NCBI RefSeq assembly: GCF_000521215.1
Contig: NZ_KI928922.1
Location: 75,159-139,158, forward strand
Length of the DNA stretch: 64,000 nt
From: Labrenzia sp. DG1229
GTDB taxonomy: Bacteria; Pseudomonadota; Alphaproteobacteria; Rhizobiales; Stappiaceae
Direction: 5' to 3'
Numbering within the stretch: the stretch's first letter is position 1; each line of letters begins with the position of its first letter. Below the pieces are notes generated by a model that saw nothing but the letters and a program-made list of their open reading frames with translations, was not told the DNA's origin and did not search any database. Positions 35,659 to 44,877 of the stretch are shown piece by piece. A program made the translations under genes and the position numbers.

Positions 35659-37107
35659 GTGATCATCACATTCACTTTGAACATTCAAAAATCAGTGGGC
35701 CTCGCCGGCAAGAACGAGAAACCCGATGTCATGGCCGTTCAATTGCGGATCAATGAATTGATGCCCCATGCTGGAACCCCCCTCGCTGCCGACGGGATTG
35801 CGGGGCCCCTGACCCAGGAGATGATCGCCGATTTTCAAGCCGTTGCGCTGGGGTTCAATCGGCCTGACGCAAGGGTAGACCCCGGCGGACGCACGGAGCG
35901 CGGGCTGAATAGTTCGGCGTCAGCGGCTGCGTGGCGCTGGACCGATCCGCGCCATGACCCTCAGCAATACGTCCCTGATTCGCGGAAAAAGGTGAAGAAT
36001 GCCAAGCAAAACGCCGAGGTCGGCGGTCCGGACGCGAAATGGAAAGGCAGTCCCCGGACCGCGGGAGGCATCGGGGGCTCTCCGGGAGTTGTGGTGCCCA
36101 AGAAGAAACCATACCGCGACAAAGAAGGGCATCTCGTTGTTGCGAAGGGGGCTGAAGCGCTCAGGGTCGCGCACGGGAACCTCTCTTGGCTCGACGATGT
36201 TCGGGGGTCCACGACGGGTCTCATCGGCAGTAGCTACCTCGTGCCGAAGGGCACGGTCGATCTCAAACTCAAGCAGGTCATTGTGGGCCAGACCGGCGGT
36301 GACACAGGCAAGGTTTTCTGGATCCGGGGCAACACGCTTTATGCCAGCCGGGGGCTCGATTTCATCGTGAATCTGGAATCGACGGGTCTTTTCAAAGAAA
36401 TCAATGTCCAGACCCGGGCGGTGAAACCGGCCAGTAATGCCATGGCGGCATTTGTCATGGGTTTCGGCACGACGATCATCGGCGTAGCGGGCCTCGCCGT
36501 GTCGGCGACCGTTATTTTCACGAAGGGCCTCGTATTCTACAAAACGAGAGAACGGGAGGTGAAGGGCGTTGCAGCTTTGCTGCCGGACATTGTCCAGGGT
36601 TTCAGATTCTTGAAAAACAATTGCCCCAATTTTTGGTCTCACCTGTCGCGCGGCCTCGGTTCGGCGTTCTCCTCCGCGCTGTCATCGATACCCGACGGCT
36701 TCACGGCTCAACATGTCGCCGGATTTATGGGAAAGATGATGGGCGGTCTGGGTGCAGCGGGAGATGTTTCCATCTCCACCTCCGTAACCGTTCTCGCAAA
36801 GGTGCTCGCGACGACCCTGCCGCTCGTCGCCATAACCGGAACCGCAAGAAATGCGCAGGAGATCGTGAAATCGCTGACCACTTCCTTTGCGCAGGCGGGC
36901 ATTCCGATCACCGAACAGGACGCCCGGAAAATGGTCGAAGAACTGGGCAAACCCGGCGTGTCGCAGGAGCTTGTGAAGCTGCAGACGGCCATGAGCAAAG
37001 CGGATCGCCTGCTTGTCGATCTGGGTGATCACTGGCTGAAGGCGGGCGGCCACGCAGCAGTGAAGAAAGTCTCCAGGCCGGACGACGGCATCTGGTCATT
37101 CCTGTGA
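35659..37107 (+). CDS. peptidoglycan-binding-like protein with C-terminal hydrophobic helices
   Basis: Protein of 482 residues from a GTG with GAGAGAGGG 8 bp upstream. Residues 20-75 look like a PG_binding_1 module (VMAVQLRINELM, then LAADGIAGPLTQEMIADFQAVALG). A basic linker and a mixed region (to about 250) follow. Then come a strongly hydrophobic helix pair (NAMAAFVMGFGTTIIGVAGLAVSA-like, about 255-290) and more amphipathic or hydrophobic stretches (FMGKMMGGLGAAG, VLAKVLATTLPLVAI). There is no signal peptide. It stands alone after an AT-rich gap and resembles no enzyme I know. A membrane-inserting effector or toxin delivered by another system, or a phage-derived protein, are possibilities; both are speculation. 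No immunity-like gene is evident next to it. Confidence 0.7.
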   Translation: MIITFTLNIQKSVGLAGKNEKPDVMAVQLRINELMPHAGTPLAADGIAGPLTQEMIADFQAVALGFNRPDARVDPGGRTERGLNSSASAAAWRWTDPRHDPQQYVPDSRKKVKNAKQNAEVGGPDAKWKGSPRTAGGIGGSPGVVVPKKKPYRDKEGHLVVAKGAEALRVAHGNLSWLDDVRGSTTGLIGSSYLVPKGTVDLKLKQVIVGQTGGDTGKVFWIRGNTLYASRGLDFIVNLESTGLFKEINVQTRAVKPASNAMAAFVMGFGTTIIGVAGLAVSATVIFTKGLVFYKTREREVKGVAALLPDIVQGFRFLKNNCPNFWSHLSRGLGSAFSSALSSIPDGFTAQHVAGFMGKMMGGLGAAGDVSISTSVTVLAKVLATTLPLVAITGTARNAQEIVKSLTTSFAQAGIPITEQDARKMVEELGKPGVSQELVKLQTAMSKADRLLVDLGDHWLKAGGHAAVKKVSRPDDGIWSFL

Positions 37108-37362
37108 CGGCGCGGTCTCGCCCGAACTTGTTGACCTGACCCGGTCTGCGTCACGTGCATTTTGCGCTTACAACATTTCCTGGCGAAATTTGCCCGACGA
37201 CGACGACTATTTCCGGGGTAAACTCCATCAGCGGAAGAAGGTTCATGCCGGCATGGGTGTTTTGGAGACCTGGCGGCTCACAAGCGAGCCGGCTTCCAGC
37301 AAGACCACGACGAGATTGGTGCGTTCTTTTCCAAATAGCTGGTTCGGGCAACGAGCTTGCCT

Positions 37363-38443
37363 TCAAACCGGGCCTTCAAAGAAACTTCCGTCAAAGCGAA
37401 TCCCGAGAGACTCTCCTGACGATCCTAAAATGCGAAGAAGGTCACCATCGAGCTCAATATGTGCGACGTGGTCCCACCCGACCGGACGCTGAACCGTGCC
37501 TATCACATGACGGATTGCCACCGAGCCGGCCGGGTTCAATGTCAGGGCCGTAGGCACGCCCATTCTGGTGAGTTCCGACGGCGCAAGGCTTGCTCGGTGG
37601 CCGCAATGCAAACCACTGCATCCGTCTTCAATCCCAAGTACATTACGATGGCGACCATTCCAGGGTGGCGTGGTCAACCCGCCGTTCGAATACCAGTGCA
37701 TCGTCACCGGGAGGACCTTGGGATCCTTGAGAACAAAAACGATGTCATCCTCGGCGTCGCGGAGTACAGCGGTCCATCCAAGTCTTGTATCCGGCGCATC
37801 GATCAGCACCACAAAATCCTCATGGACATCGGCAATCGGAAATCTGGTCAGATCCGTCGTTCCGCTTTTCGAGGGAAACGCGGTCGGGTCGACGGAAGTT
37901 GCGGGACATATCAGATGATTGAGGCCGGGTTCCGTTGCCGCGTCCGGTGTTGTCACAAGGCATTTTGGTGAATGAGAAATACGCCCGCCGGCTTCCATGC
38001 GGGTCAGGACATGATGCGCAACTGGCAAGGCACCGCTGCCGCCGAATGAAACGGTGGGTCTGGTAAAGCAGTGGAGCATCATTTGCACAGCGGAGCTGTT
38101 TTTCAACTCGTGCGCCCATGACGGTTTTGCGCAGTCTGAACCGTGCTTCCGAGCGACTCGTCTCATCGACGCAGTCCCAGCGCGAATTTGCGGACCATCC
38201 GTGAAACGGTGCCGCTTCGACATCGCTTTGAGCAAAGGGAGCGCAGAGAAAATCGCCTGACAGGTATCGTTCCACCTTCGGCAGGTCGTCGGGAAACATG
38301 GTGTCTTCATCGTCGATCCACGCAGCCGAATGGAGAGGGGAGTGCCACCGATCGTTGTGAAACACAGAGTAGTCGCGCAAATGACCCACCCTCAGGTCCA
38401 GAGAAACACGAGCGTTGGGCGAGTACAGGGTGACAAAGTCCAT
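37363..38443 (-). pseudogene. aldose-1-epimerase-like (mutarotase-fold) protein, frameshifted
   Basis: Two minus-strand frames join into one protein of about 360 residues. Frame 1 runs from ATG 38443 (MDFVTLYSPNARVSLD) to LLYQTHRFI. Frame 2 continues GGSGALPVAHHVLTRMEAGG and ends FDGSFFEGPV. One extra C near 38048-38050 separates them. WYSNGGLTTPPWNGRHRNVLGIEDG near residue 255, cited here in pieces, is typical of galactose-mutarotase-like proteins that accompany sugar catabolic operons. It lies 14 bp after the SDR gene, as last gene of the minus-strand Pot-type operon. Real decay and sequencing error are both possible, since both halves are otherwise intact. Confidence 0.68.
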
Positions 38444-38457
38444 CGGCCAGTCCAGAC

Positions 38458-39201
38458 TTAAAAGGTTGCCGTAACGCCGCCGTCGACGGGCAGATTGGCA
38501 CCTGTCACATAGCTTGCTGCATCTGACAGAAGAAATGCGACTGCACCTGCCACTTCTACCGGTTGAGCCGGTCTTGCGAGCGGGATCTTCCTGTGCCGGA
38601 GGTACACTGTCTTGAAGTATTCCGTGTCGTGTTCATGACTGCCGTCGTTCATGACTGCCATGTCGGTATCGATGAAGCCGGGAGAGACAGAGTTAACTCG
38701 AATCCCGTGTTCGGCAAGATCACAGGCAAGGCAGCGCGTCAAATTGAGAATGGCGCCCTTGGCCATGGAATAAGGCACTGAATCCACCGATCCGACCATG
38801 CCCATGATCGATGCGATATTCACGATTGCTCCTTGGGAAGCCGTCAGCGCCGCAGTTGCCGCCCGGCACATATGCAATGCACCGGATTGGTTCACATTGA
38901 TGACGTCGCGGTAGCGTTCAAGGTCCAGTTGATCCCAGGTCGAAATATCTCCGATAGCGGCGTTGTTGACCAACCCGTCCAGTCTGCCGTGCCGCGCCGT
39001 GACATCGTCGACCAGCGCTGCGCACGCGCGATCATCGGATACATCGCATTTGTGGATGCTGGAATGGTCTGGCAAATTCGACGCCTCGATATCGCCGATA
39101 TCGCAAAGCGCAACCCTGGCGCCCTGATCGAGCAGATGTTGGGCGATCGCCTTTCCGATGCCTCGCGCCGCGCCGGTGACAAGAATAACTTTACCTTGCA
39201 T
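38458..39201 (-). CDS. SDR-family oxidoreductase
   Basis: Classical NAD(P)-dependent SDR, 247 residues. It has TGAARGIGKAIA (9-20), CDVSDD near 53, NNAAIGD near 81, the catalytic Ser in IVNIASIMG near 131 and YSMAKG near 146, ending in VDGGVTATF. It lies 14 bp after the permease gene in the minus-strand operon of an enolase-superfamily enzyme and Pot-type importer. It likely oxidises or reduces a sugar or sugar-acid intermediate; the precise substrate is unknown. Confidence 0.9.
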   Translation of the reverse strand: MQGKVILVTGAARGIGKAIAQHLLDQGARVALCDIGDIEASNLPDHSSIHKCDVSDDRACAALVDDVTARHGRLDGLVNNAAIGDISTWDQLDLERYRDVINVNQSGALHMCRAATAALTASQGAIVNIASIMGMVGSVDSVPYSMAKGAILNLTRCLACDLAEHGIRVNSVSPGFIDTDMAVMNDGSHEHDTEYFKTVYLRHRKIPLARPAQPVEVAGAVAFLLSDAASYVTGANLPVDGGVTATF

Positions 39202-39215
39202 AAATTCACTCCTGA

Positions 39216-40010
39216 TTACTCGGCAATCGAGGCGGTCCGACCGCGATAGAGAATTGCCAATGCCCCTGTCAAAATCGCGGTGACCAACAAGACAAGAGTG
39301 ACCAGCGCGGAAATTTCCGGGGTGAAACCGTAACGCATCATGCCGTAAAGCCGGATCGGCAGGGTCATGCCATCTCCAACGATAAAGAGCGTGATCATTG
39401 TTTCATCGAACGAGATCGCAAGGCTCATGATCGCCGAGGTTGCCAGTGGCATTGCCAGTTGCGGCAACAGGACCTGAAAAAAACAACGCCATGGCCCTGC
39501 GCCGAGATCGCGTGCGGCCCAGATCAACGCCGGGTCCAGCATCGATAACCGGGTTTGCAGCGTTCGAAATCCGATCGCCAGGACGAATACGACATGGCCC
39601 AGGATCACGGCGTTCACCCCTCTGGCGATTCCCATTTCCTTCATCGTGACGAGCAGAGCCATTCCGGTAATGATCGGTGGAAGGAGAAAGGGCAGAAACA
39701 CCAGCGCCGATATCGTCGTTCTTTCCCAGCGTGGTGTCCGCGCGCGGCTTGTGTAGATCGACATGGCCAAACTCAGCACCAGCGTTGCGGTGACTGCAAC
39801 AATTCCCACCTTGATCGAACTCAAAACAGCGGCTCCGATCTCGGCGTTGGAAAACAGTTTGGCGTACCAATTGAAAGAAAAGCTCTCCCAGATGATTTTT
39901 CCGCGGCGAACGGAAAAGAACGACGTCAGCATGACCAGAAAAATAGGGGCATAGAGCAGAAACACCGTCAGGATGGCGATGGTGTTCAACAGTGTACGGA
40001 CCGGTTTCAT
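39216..40010 (-). CDS. ABC transporter permease, PotC type
   Basis: Inner-membrane subunit, 264 residues, six hydrophobic segments. The coupling motif ARDLGAGPWRCFFQVLLPQ (near 155) is the EAA loop of spermidine/putrescine-type permeases. The ATG at 40010 overlaps the PotB-type stop (ATGA). It acts with 40007-40867 and the ATPase at 40864-41889. Operon context argues for a sugar acid or related compound as substrate. Confidence 0.92.
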   Translation of the reverse strand: MKPVRTLLNTIAILTVFLLYAPIFLVMLTSFFSVRRGKIIWESFSFNWYAKLFSNAEIGAAVLSSIKVGIVAVTATLVLSLAMSIYTSRARTPRWERTTISALVFLPFLLPPIITGMALLVTMKEMGIARGVNAVILGHVVFVLAIGFRTLQTRLSMLDPALIWAARDLGAGPWRCFFQVLLPQLAMPLATSAIMSLAISFDETMITLFIVGDGMTLPIRLYGMMRYGFTPEISALVTLVLLVTAILTGALAILYRGRTASIAE

Positions 40011-40867
40011 GGATCCTCCCGTCGAAGCCATCCTGGATTGCTGAGCCTGCCCGCCACGGCAATAACCGCGAAGGAAAGAACCATCAGAACCAATGACAGG
40101 GCAGCGCCGAGCGGCCAGTTGAACGCGATGCCGAACTGGGAAAAAATCAACCGGCCATAGGTCAGTCCATTCACGCCACCTACCAGTTCGGGTGCCAGGA
40201 AATCGCCAACGCTGAGAACGAAGGTGAACATCACTCCGACCACTGCAGAAGGAAAGGACAACGGAAGAACAATAGTCCAGAAAATACGGATCGGGCCGGC
40301 GCCGAGATCCCGTGCGGCATTGATGGTTGCGCCCGGAATGCGTTCCAGTCCGACAAACGTGGTCAGAATGCTGAACGGTACCAGTGCGAAGACGAGCGTC
40401 ATTCGCACTGCAGTCAAGTTGAACAGGAAGACCGACAGAGGCTCGTCAATCAGGCCGATCCAGATCAGAAACTGATTTAGAAAGCCTGTGTGTCCCAAAA
40501 GGCCACGCATTGAATAGATCTTGATCACGTAGCTCATCATCAGCGGTATGGCGACCGCAAAGATCAATGTGTATTTCAATACTGGCCGTTGGCGGTTGAT
40601 GAACACCGCAACAATGTAACCGGTGACAAAGCAGAGCACCGAAACCTCGGCGGCGATCCTCAAGGTTTTTCCCAATACCTTGCGGTAGACCGGGTCACTT
40701 GCCACTTCGATATAGTTGGCAAGAGAGAGCGTGTAGACGATGGACCCGCCTTCGACCCCGAAAAAACCATAGACCAGAAATGCGCCGATCGGGATCAGGA
40801 CTGCCATCAGCAAAAATGCCCAGATGGAAACACGCCAGATTGCGGCCGAAAACCAATGCGCGGTCAT
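40007..40867 (-). CDS. ABC transporter permease, PotB type
   Basis: Channel subunit of 286 residues with an N-terminal membrane segment at 10-32 and the coupling loop AARDLGAGPIRIFWTIVLPLS near 185. It starts in ATGA overlap with the ATPase stop and ends in ATGA overlap with the PotC-type start, so all three are translationally coupled. Confidence 0.93.
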   Translation of the reverse strand: MTAHWFSAAIWRVSIWAFLLMAVLIPIGAFLVYGFFGVEGGSIVYTLSLANYIEVASDPVYRKVLGKTLRIAAEVSVLCFVTGYIVAVFINRQRPVLKYTLIFAVAIPLMMSYVIKIYSMRGLLGHTGFLNQFLIWIGLIDEPLSVFLFNLTAVRMTLVFALVPFSILTTFVGLERIPGATINAARDLGAGPIRIFWTIVLPLSFPSAVVGVMFTFVLSVGDFLAPELVGGVNGLTYGRLIFSQFGIAFNWPLGAALSLVLMVLSFAVIAVAGRLSNPGWLRREDP

Positions 40868-41889
40868 TTCGGGCCGGCACCGGGAATGACCGTGCAGTCT
40901 CGGTCCGGAAAACCCAACATTGTTTCCTCGCCAAGTTCGATCGTGTCACCACGTCCCGGTCTCCGGACAAGGATCTCGCGGCCTGTCACCGTGCGGAATG
41001 TCAACAAGGTGTTGTCGCCATGAAATCGCCGATCCGTCAGGACAGCACTGCTTTTCAGCCTGGCATGCGTTTCACCGACCTGAACGGACTCGGGGCGTAT
41101 AGTCAGTACGCTGGAACCGCTGTGCGCTGTTGCGGTCCTGCCGAACTCCGTGTCGCCGTTGGCATCCATTTGAAAGAGGTTGTTCAGTCCGATGAATTCC
41201 GCAACGAAAGTGGTCCTGGGTGCGTGATACAAAGCGTCCGGAGTATCAATCTGCTCGATTCGTCCCTGATTTAGGATGCAGATACGATCTGACAGAGAAA
41301 TTGCCTCGTCCTGGTCATGGGTCACAAAAACAAATGTCAGCCCCAGGTCCCGATGCAATTCTTTCAAAAAACGCTGCATCTGGCCGCGCAGGACGGCATC
41401 CAGCGCCGAAAGCGGCTCGTCCAGCAAAATTACCCTGGGCTCACAGACCAGAACACGGGCAATGGCCACACGCTGCTTCTGCCCGCCGCTGAGTTGTGCA
41501 GGGAAGGCGTGGATCCTGTCTGAAAGTCCAACTCTGTCGATCATATCGGTTACGGATTTTTTCAATACGCCGCCGCGTTGTCCCTTGACCCTTAGCCCAA
41601 ACGCCACATTGTCGAAGACGGTCATGTGTGGAAACAACGCATAGCCTTGAAAGACGGTGTTGAACGGTCGCTTTTCCATGGGATGCGACGTGATGTCGGT
41701 GCCCCCGTGCATGATCCTGCCCTGATCCGGCATTTCAATGCCGGCGATTGCTTTCAGGAGTGTCGTCTTGCCCGATCCGCTGGCCCCGAGCAGCGAAAAG
41801 AACGCACCCGAGCCAATCGTCAGGTTTATCTGCTTCAGTACCCAGGTGCTGCCGTAGCATTTGCCAAGCTCATCAAGGATAAGATCCAT
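40864..41889 (-). CDS. ABC transporter ATP-binding protein, PotA type
   Basis: Cytoplasmic ATPase, 341 residues. Walker A GASGSGKTT is near 37, Q-loop VFQGYALFPHMTV near 80, signature LSGGQKQR near 134, Walker B ILLDEPLSALD near 154 and FVTHDQDEA near 190. A TOBE domain follows (from about 235). The ATG at 41889 follows a GAGGACAAC ribosome site, 7 bp after the enolase-family stop. The start upstream at 41979 would overlap that gene and is rejected. Confidence 0.94.
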   Translation of the reverse strand: MDLILDELGKCYGSTWVLKQINLTIGSGAFFSLLGASGSGKTTLLKAIAGIEMPDQGRIMHGGTDITSHPMEKRPFNTVFQGYALFPHMTVFDNVAFGLRVKGQRGGVLKKSVTDMIDRVGLSDRIHAFPAQLSGGQKQRVAIARVLVCEPRVILLDEPLSALDAVLRGQMQRFLKELHRDLGLTFVFVTHDQDEAISLSDRICILNQGRIEQIDTPDALYHAPRTTFVAEFIGLNNLFQMDANGDTEFGRTATAHSGSSVLTIRPESVQVGETHARLKSSAVLTDRRFHGDNTLLTFRTVTGREILVRRPGRGDTIELGEETMLGFPDRDCTVIPGAGPK

Positions 41890-41896
41890 GTTGTCC

Positions 41897-43072
41897 TCAT
41901 GGTTGTGCGTAGGCGCGCACCGCATCCCAGTTGAGATCAACGCCGAGGCCTGGCGCGTCGTCCAGCCCGACAATGACACCGTCCTGCATGGACACGCCGC
42001 CCACCGTCAATTCCTTGCGCAGTTTCTCGATGCACAGTTCCTGCGGCAGGAATTCGATAAACTTGCAATGGGGTGTTACCGCGGAGAAGTGTGCAGTCGC
42101 TGCAGTCGATACACCGGTTTTCCAGCAATGCGGCACGATGGTGAGGTCGTGTCGCGCGGCCATGTCAGCGACAAGCAAGGCCTCGGACAATCCACCCACC
42201 CGACCTATGTCGGGTTGCGGGATCGACACGCCACCACAAGCTATCAGGTCGGCAAATTCGTGTCGTGTCGACAACCACTCCCCCATGGCGATCGGGATAT
42301 CCACCAATTCGGAAAGCTTGCGGTGTTCACTCAGATCATCGCACCAGACCGGGGTCTCGACAAAGTACAAGTCGAAATCGAGCCAGTCCTTCATAACCGC
42401 AGCGGCGCTGACGGCATCGGGGAACATGTACTGGACATCAACCATCAGCGTCACGTCATCGCCAATCGTGCGACGAACTTCGCTGATCAGTTCGGTGTGC
42501 CTGTCGTAAGGCTCCTTCATGCCGTCGTGAGCATAGGGCCCGTTCATTGTGATTTCAGCTTTCATCGCGCGAAAACCGAGTGTTCTGGCGCGTTCCGCGG
42601 CCTGGCACAGTGCATCGCGATAATCGTGAAACCCGACACCATGTGGCTGAAGAGAGGCATAGGGCACCACCGGATCGCTTCGCCGTTCCCGGCCGAGCAA
42701 TTGCCATACAGGCTTGTTCTCGCGCTTTCCCAACAGGTCCCAGAGTGCCATCTCGACGGCACCAAGTGCATGGATGACGGCACCGCGCCTGCCGTTCATC
42801 GCGGTTGCGACATAGGCGCGTTCCCAAAAGACGCGAATGTCCTCGACGGGTTCCGACATCAGGATATCGCGAAGGCACAATCCCATTGTATGGGTGCCGG
42901 GGGCATCGATACAGGCGCGCCCGATCCAGGGATTGACGTCCGATTCTCCATATCCCCTGTTGCCGCGCTCATCTTCGACAACAACAAGGAGGCTGTCCTG
43001 CGCCGAGGACGTCAGTGTTTCGTCGAAATCATCCGCCAACAGGACGTGGATCTCGAGATTTTTTATCTGCAT
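41897..43072 (-). CDS. mandelate racemase/muconate lactonizing family enzyme (sugar-acid dehydratase-like)
   Basis: Enolase-superfamily enzyme of 391 residues. The capping domain is followed by the barrel with KAE at 171-173, metal ligands D212 (VDVQ), E239 (FVETP) and E265 (GEWLS), and the dyad D288 (QPDIGRVGG) with H315 (VPHCWKTG). The Asp-His dyad marks the MR subgroup, which includes mandelate racemase and several sugar-acid dehydratases. The second-strand K-x-E is less usual than K-x-K, hinting at a changed base on one face. It sits between the binding protein and ATPase genes. Acid-sugar dehydration is the best guess; epimerisation is possible. Confidence 0.88.
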   Translation of the reverse strand: MQIKNLEIHVLLADDFDETLTSSAQDSLLVVVEDERGNRGYGESDVNPWIGRACIDAPGTHTMGLCLRDILMSEPVEDIRVFWERAYVATAMNGRRGAVIHALGAVEMALWDLLGKRENKPVWQLLGRERRSDPVVPYASLQPHGVGFHDYRDALCQAAERARTLGFRAMKAEITMNGPYAHDGMKEPYDRHTELISEVRRTIGDDVTLMVDVQYMFPDAVSAAAVMKDWLDFDLYFVETPVWCDDLSEHRKLSELVDIPIAMGEWLSTRHEFADLIACGGVSIPQPDIGRVGGLSEALLVADMAARHDLTIVPHCWKTGVSTAATAHFSAVTPHCKFIEFLPQELCIEKLRKELTVGGVSMQDGVIVGLDDAPGLGVDLNWDAVRAYAQP

Positions 43073-43098
43073 TTCACGGGTCTCGATACTGACCGTTA

Positions 43099-43127
43099 CC
43101 GGGGCGCGGTCAAGTCCGACGCCCCGG
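43099..43127 (-). terminator. stem-loop after Pot-type binding-protein gene
   Basis: CCGGGGCG (43099-43106) and CGCCCCGG (43120-43127) pair over 8 bp in the 69-bp gap between the binding-protein gene and the enolase-family gene. Position and lack of a U-run fit partial termination or mRNA stabilisation. Confidence 0.6.
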
Positions 43128-43141
43128 AACCGATGTTTCGT

Positions 43142-44152
43142 CTACTTCGTTGCCGCTTTCACTTCATTCCAGAGGCGAACTCGGGCGTCCATGTCCTCCA
43201 CGGGCTTCAGCCAGACCAGGTTGTCGGCATAGTCCAGTCCTTCGGCTTCCATGGTGGTCGGCCCATAGCCGTATTTGCTGTTAAGCACCTCGCCCACTTC
43301 CGGGCGCAACGAATAGTCTGCCCAAGCATGGGCGCAATCAAGATCACCGGCACCCGCGGACAGGGCCCACGTGTCCAGCCAGCCGACCGCACCTTCTTTG
43401 GGGATCGAATAGACAGCATTGTAGCCCCGCTCGCGCAACTGGCCGAGCTGCGGCTCGCCCATGGAGAGCATCATTGTTGCAGCACCGCTTTCCCAGACAG
43501 CAACGCCATCTTCAAACCCGGCGTAGTAGCTCAGCAGGTTCCCATTGAGGTCGATGAGCTTGTCGCGCACTTGCACCATTTGTTCGTCGGTCAAATCGAA
43601 CGGGTCATCAAACCCCAGGTAAAGTGCTGCCATGACAATGTTGTTGTTGGAATCGTCGAGCGCTATGACGCGCTGCGCATTCTCAGGATCCCACATGGCA
43701 CCCCAGGACGTCGGTGCATCGCTCAATTCGTCAGCGTCGTATATCAACCCCTGCGAGCCCCATGCGATGGGGATGCCCAACCTTTTCTCGCCATCCTGCA
43801 CGGCAGCCACTTCCTGAAATGCCGGGAGTAGATTGTTGAGGTTGGACAGCTTCTGATCGTCGAAGGCTTGCAGCAATCCTGCCTCCGCATAACGCGGATA
43901 GAGGCTGGTATCGATCGAAACAAGGTCGAAGTCGGTTCCGTCGGAACCAGCCATTTTGGCGAACATCTCGTCAACGCCACCAACATAACTGACTGCGACC
44001 TTGCAGCCGCTGGCTTCTTCAAATGGGACCCGCCACGCGTCGTCGGCATATCCCTCAAAGGCAAGCAAACGCACTTCCTGTGCAGATGCAGTGCTGCCGA
44101 TGGCAAATGTGGCTAAGCAAACAGCCATCATTGGAAATTTCAGTTTTGGCAT
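43142..44152 (-). CDS. PotD-type extracellular solute-binding protein
   Basis: Periplasmic receptor, 336 residues. A Sec signal peptide ends at STASAQ (residues 1-25). The mature start EVRLLAFEGYADDAW resembles PotD/PotF family receptors (SBP_bac_8-like), with FDLVSIDTSLYPRYAEAGLL near 75, VPIAWGSQGLIYD-like stretch near 125 and WALSAGAGDLDCAHAWADY near 265. It lacks an evident acidic polyamine pocket pattern that I could verify. It is first after the regulator in the minus-strand operon and is followed by a stem-loop. Confidence 0.9.
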   Translation of the reverse strand: MPKLKFPMMAVCLATFAIGSTASAQEVRLLAFEGYADDAWRVPFEEASGCKVAVSYVGGVDEMFAKMAGSDGTDFDLVSIDTSLYPRYAEAGLLQAFDDQKLSNLNNLLPAFQEVAAVQDGEKRLGIPIAWGSQGLIYDADELSDAPTSWGAMWDPENAQRVIALDDSNNNIVMAALYLGFDDPFDLTDEQMVQVRDKLIDLNGNLLSYYAGFEDGVAVWESGAATMMLSMGEPQLGQLRERGYNAVYSIPKEGAVGWLDTWALSAGAGDLDCAHAWADYSLRPEVGEVLNSKYGYGPTTMEAEGLDYADNLVWLKPVEDMDARVRLWNEVKAATK

Positions 44153-44170
44153 GTTCTCCTCCTGGATTGA

Positions 44171-44803
44171 TTACTCGGTTACGCCGAACTCCGGCCAAAC
44201 GTGATCCGCGACCGTTGAGTCCAGTTTTTCAAGATCACCGCTCAACAGGACATCCCGGAGATGCAAGTGCTTTGGCACGACTTCATCCAGGTTCGTGGGG
44301 ACATAAAGTTCGAGCCGGAAAATTATCCGGAGCTGCAGTTCCAGCCCCGACCAGATCTTGCGAATGAGGTCGTTCCCCGAAAGATCGATCAGAAATCGAT
44401 GAAAGGCGATATCTGCCCTCGCGACATCCTCCCGGCTTTCGTGTTCAGCCGCCCATTTCATTTCCTCGATGATCGCGTTCAACGTTATCCTGTGCTCTTG
44501 CCTTGACAGATGTACGACGGCGTCCCGCATCGCGATCGGTTCGAGAGCGGCACGTACACGGCAAATTTCGTTGATCTGTTTGGCGGAGAAGGCCTTGACG
44601 TTCATTCCGCCGCGTTCCCGGGCCTCGAGCACGCCTTGCGATTCCAATCGTCCCATTGCTTCGCGCAGTGGAATGCGACTGACACCCAGGCGTTCTGAGA
44701 TCATAACCTCGCGAACGCGCTGTGCGCGGCCAAGCTCACCGCAGGAAATCATATCAACGAGCCGGTCGATCACGCTCTCTTCCGATTTCAAACTAGATTG
44801 CAT
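44171..44803 (-). CDS. GntR-family (FCD) transcriptional regulator
   Basis: Regulator of 210 residues from the ATG at 44803, preferred because GGAAAACGGT lies before it; in-frame starts at 44815 and 44863 fall in the operator. The HTH contains LGVSRIPLREAMGRLESQG (near 35-53) and the FCD domain runs from about 70, with D and H residues (DIAFHRFL, HLHLRDVLLSGD) at metal positions. It lies 18 bp upstream of the PotD-type gene on the same strand and divergent from the lactonase-led operon, so one protein probably controls both arms. Confidence 0.9.
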   Translation of the reverse strand: MQSSLKSEESVIDRLVDMISCGELGRAQRVREVMISERLGVSRIPLREAMGRLESQGVLEARERGGMNVKAFSAKQINEICRVRAALEPIAMRDAVVHLSRQEHRITLNAIIEEMKWAAEHESREDVARADIAFHRFLIDLSGNDLIRKIWSGLELQLRIIFRLELYVPTNLDEVVPKHLHLRDVLLSGDLEKLDSTVADHVWPEFGVTE

Positions 44804-44816
44804 ACCGTTTTCCATA

Positions 44817-44844
44817 TTGTATACATTTATAATTTTGTATACAA
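44817..44844. promoter_or_regulatory. candidate GntR operators in divergent promoter (two GTATAC cores)
   Basis: TTGTATACAT at 44817-44826 and TTGTATACAA at 44835-44844 have cores 18 bp apart, between the GntR gene and the divergent lactonase operon. The core and flanks equal those at 7418-7435, upstream of the other GntR gene. Binding is inferred. Confidence 0.62.
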
Positions 44845-44877
44845 AGAGCTCGGAAATTGTCAAGTGAGTATCCGGTG

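Noticed and set aside
41861..43831. 656-codon open frame on the plus strand opposite the enolase-family and PotD-like genes
   Set aside because: It spans two genes with clear family motifs on the minus strand, has no recognisable domain and reflects GC-biased third positions in the antisense frame.
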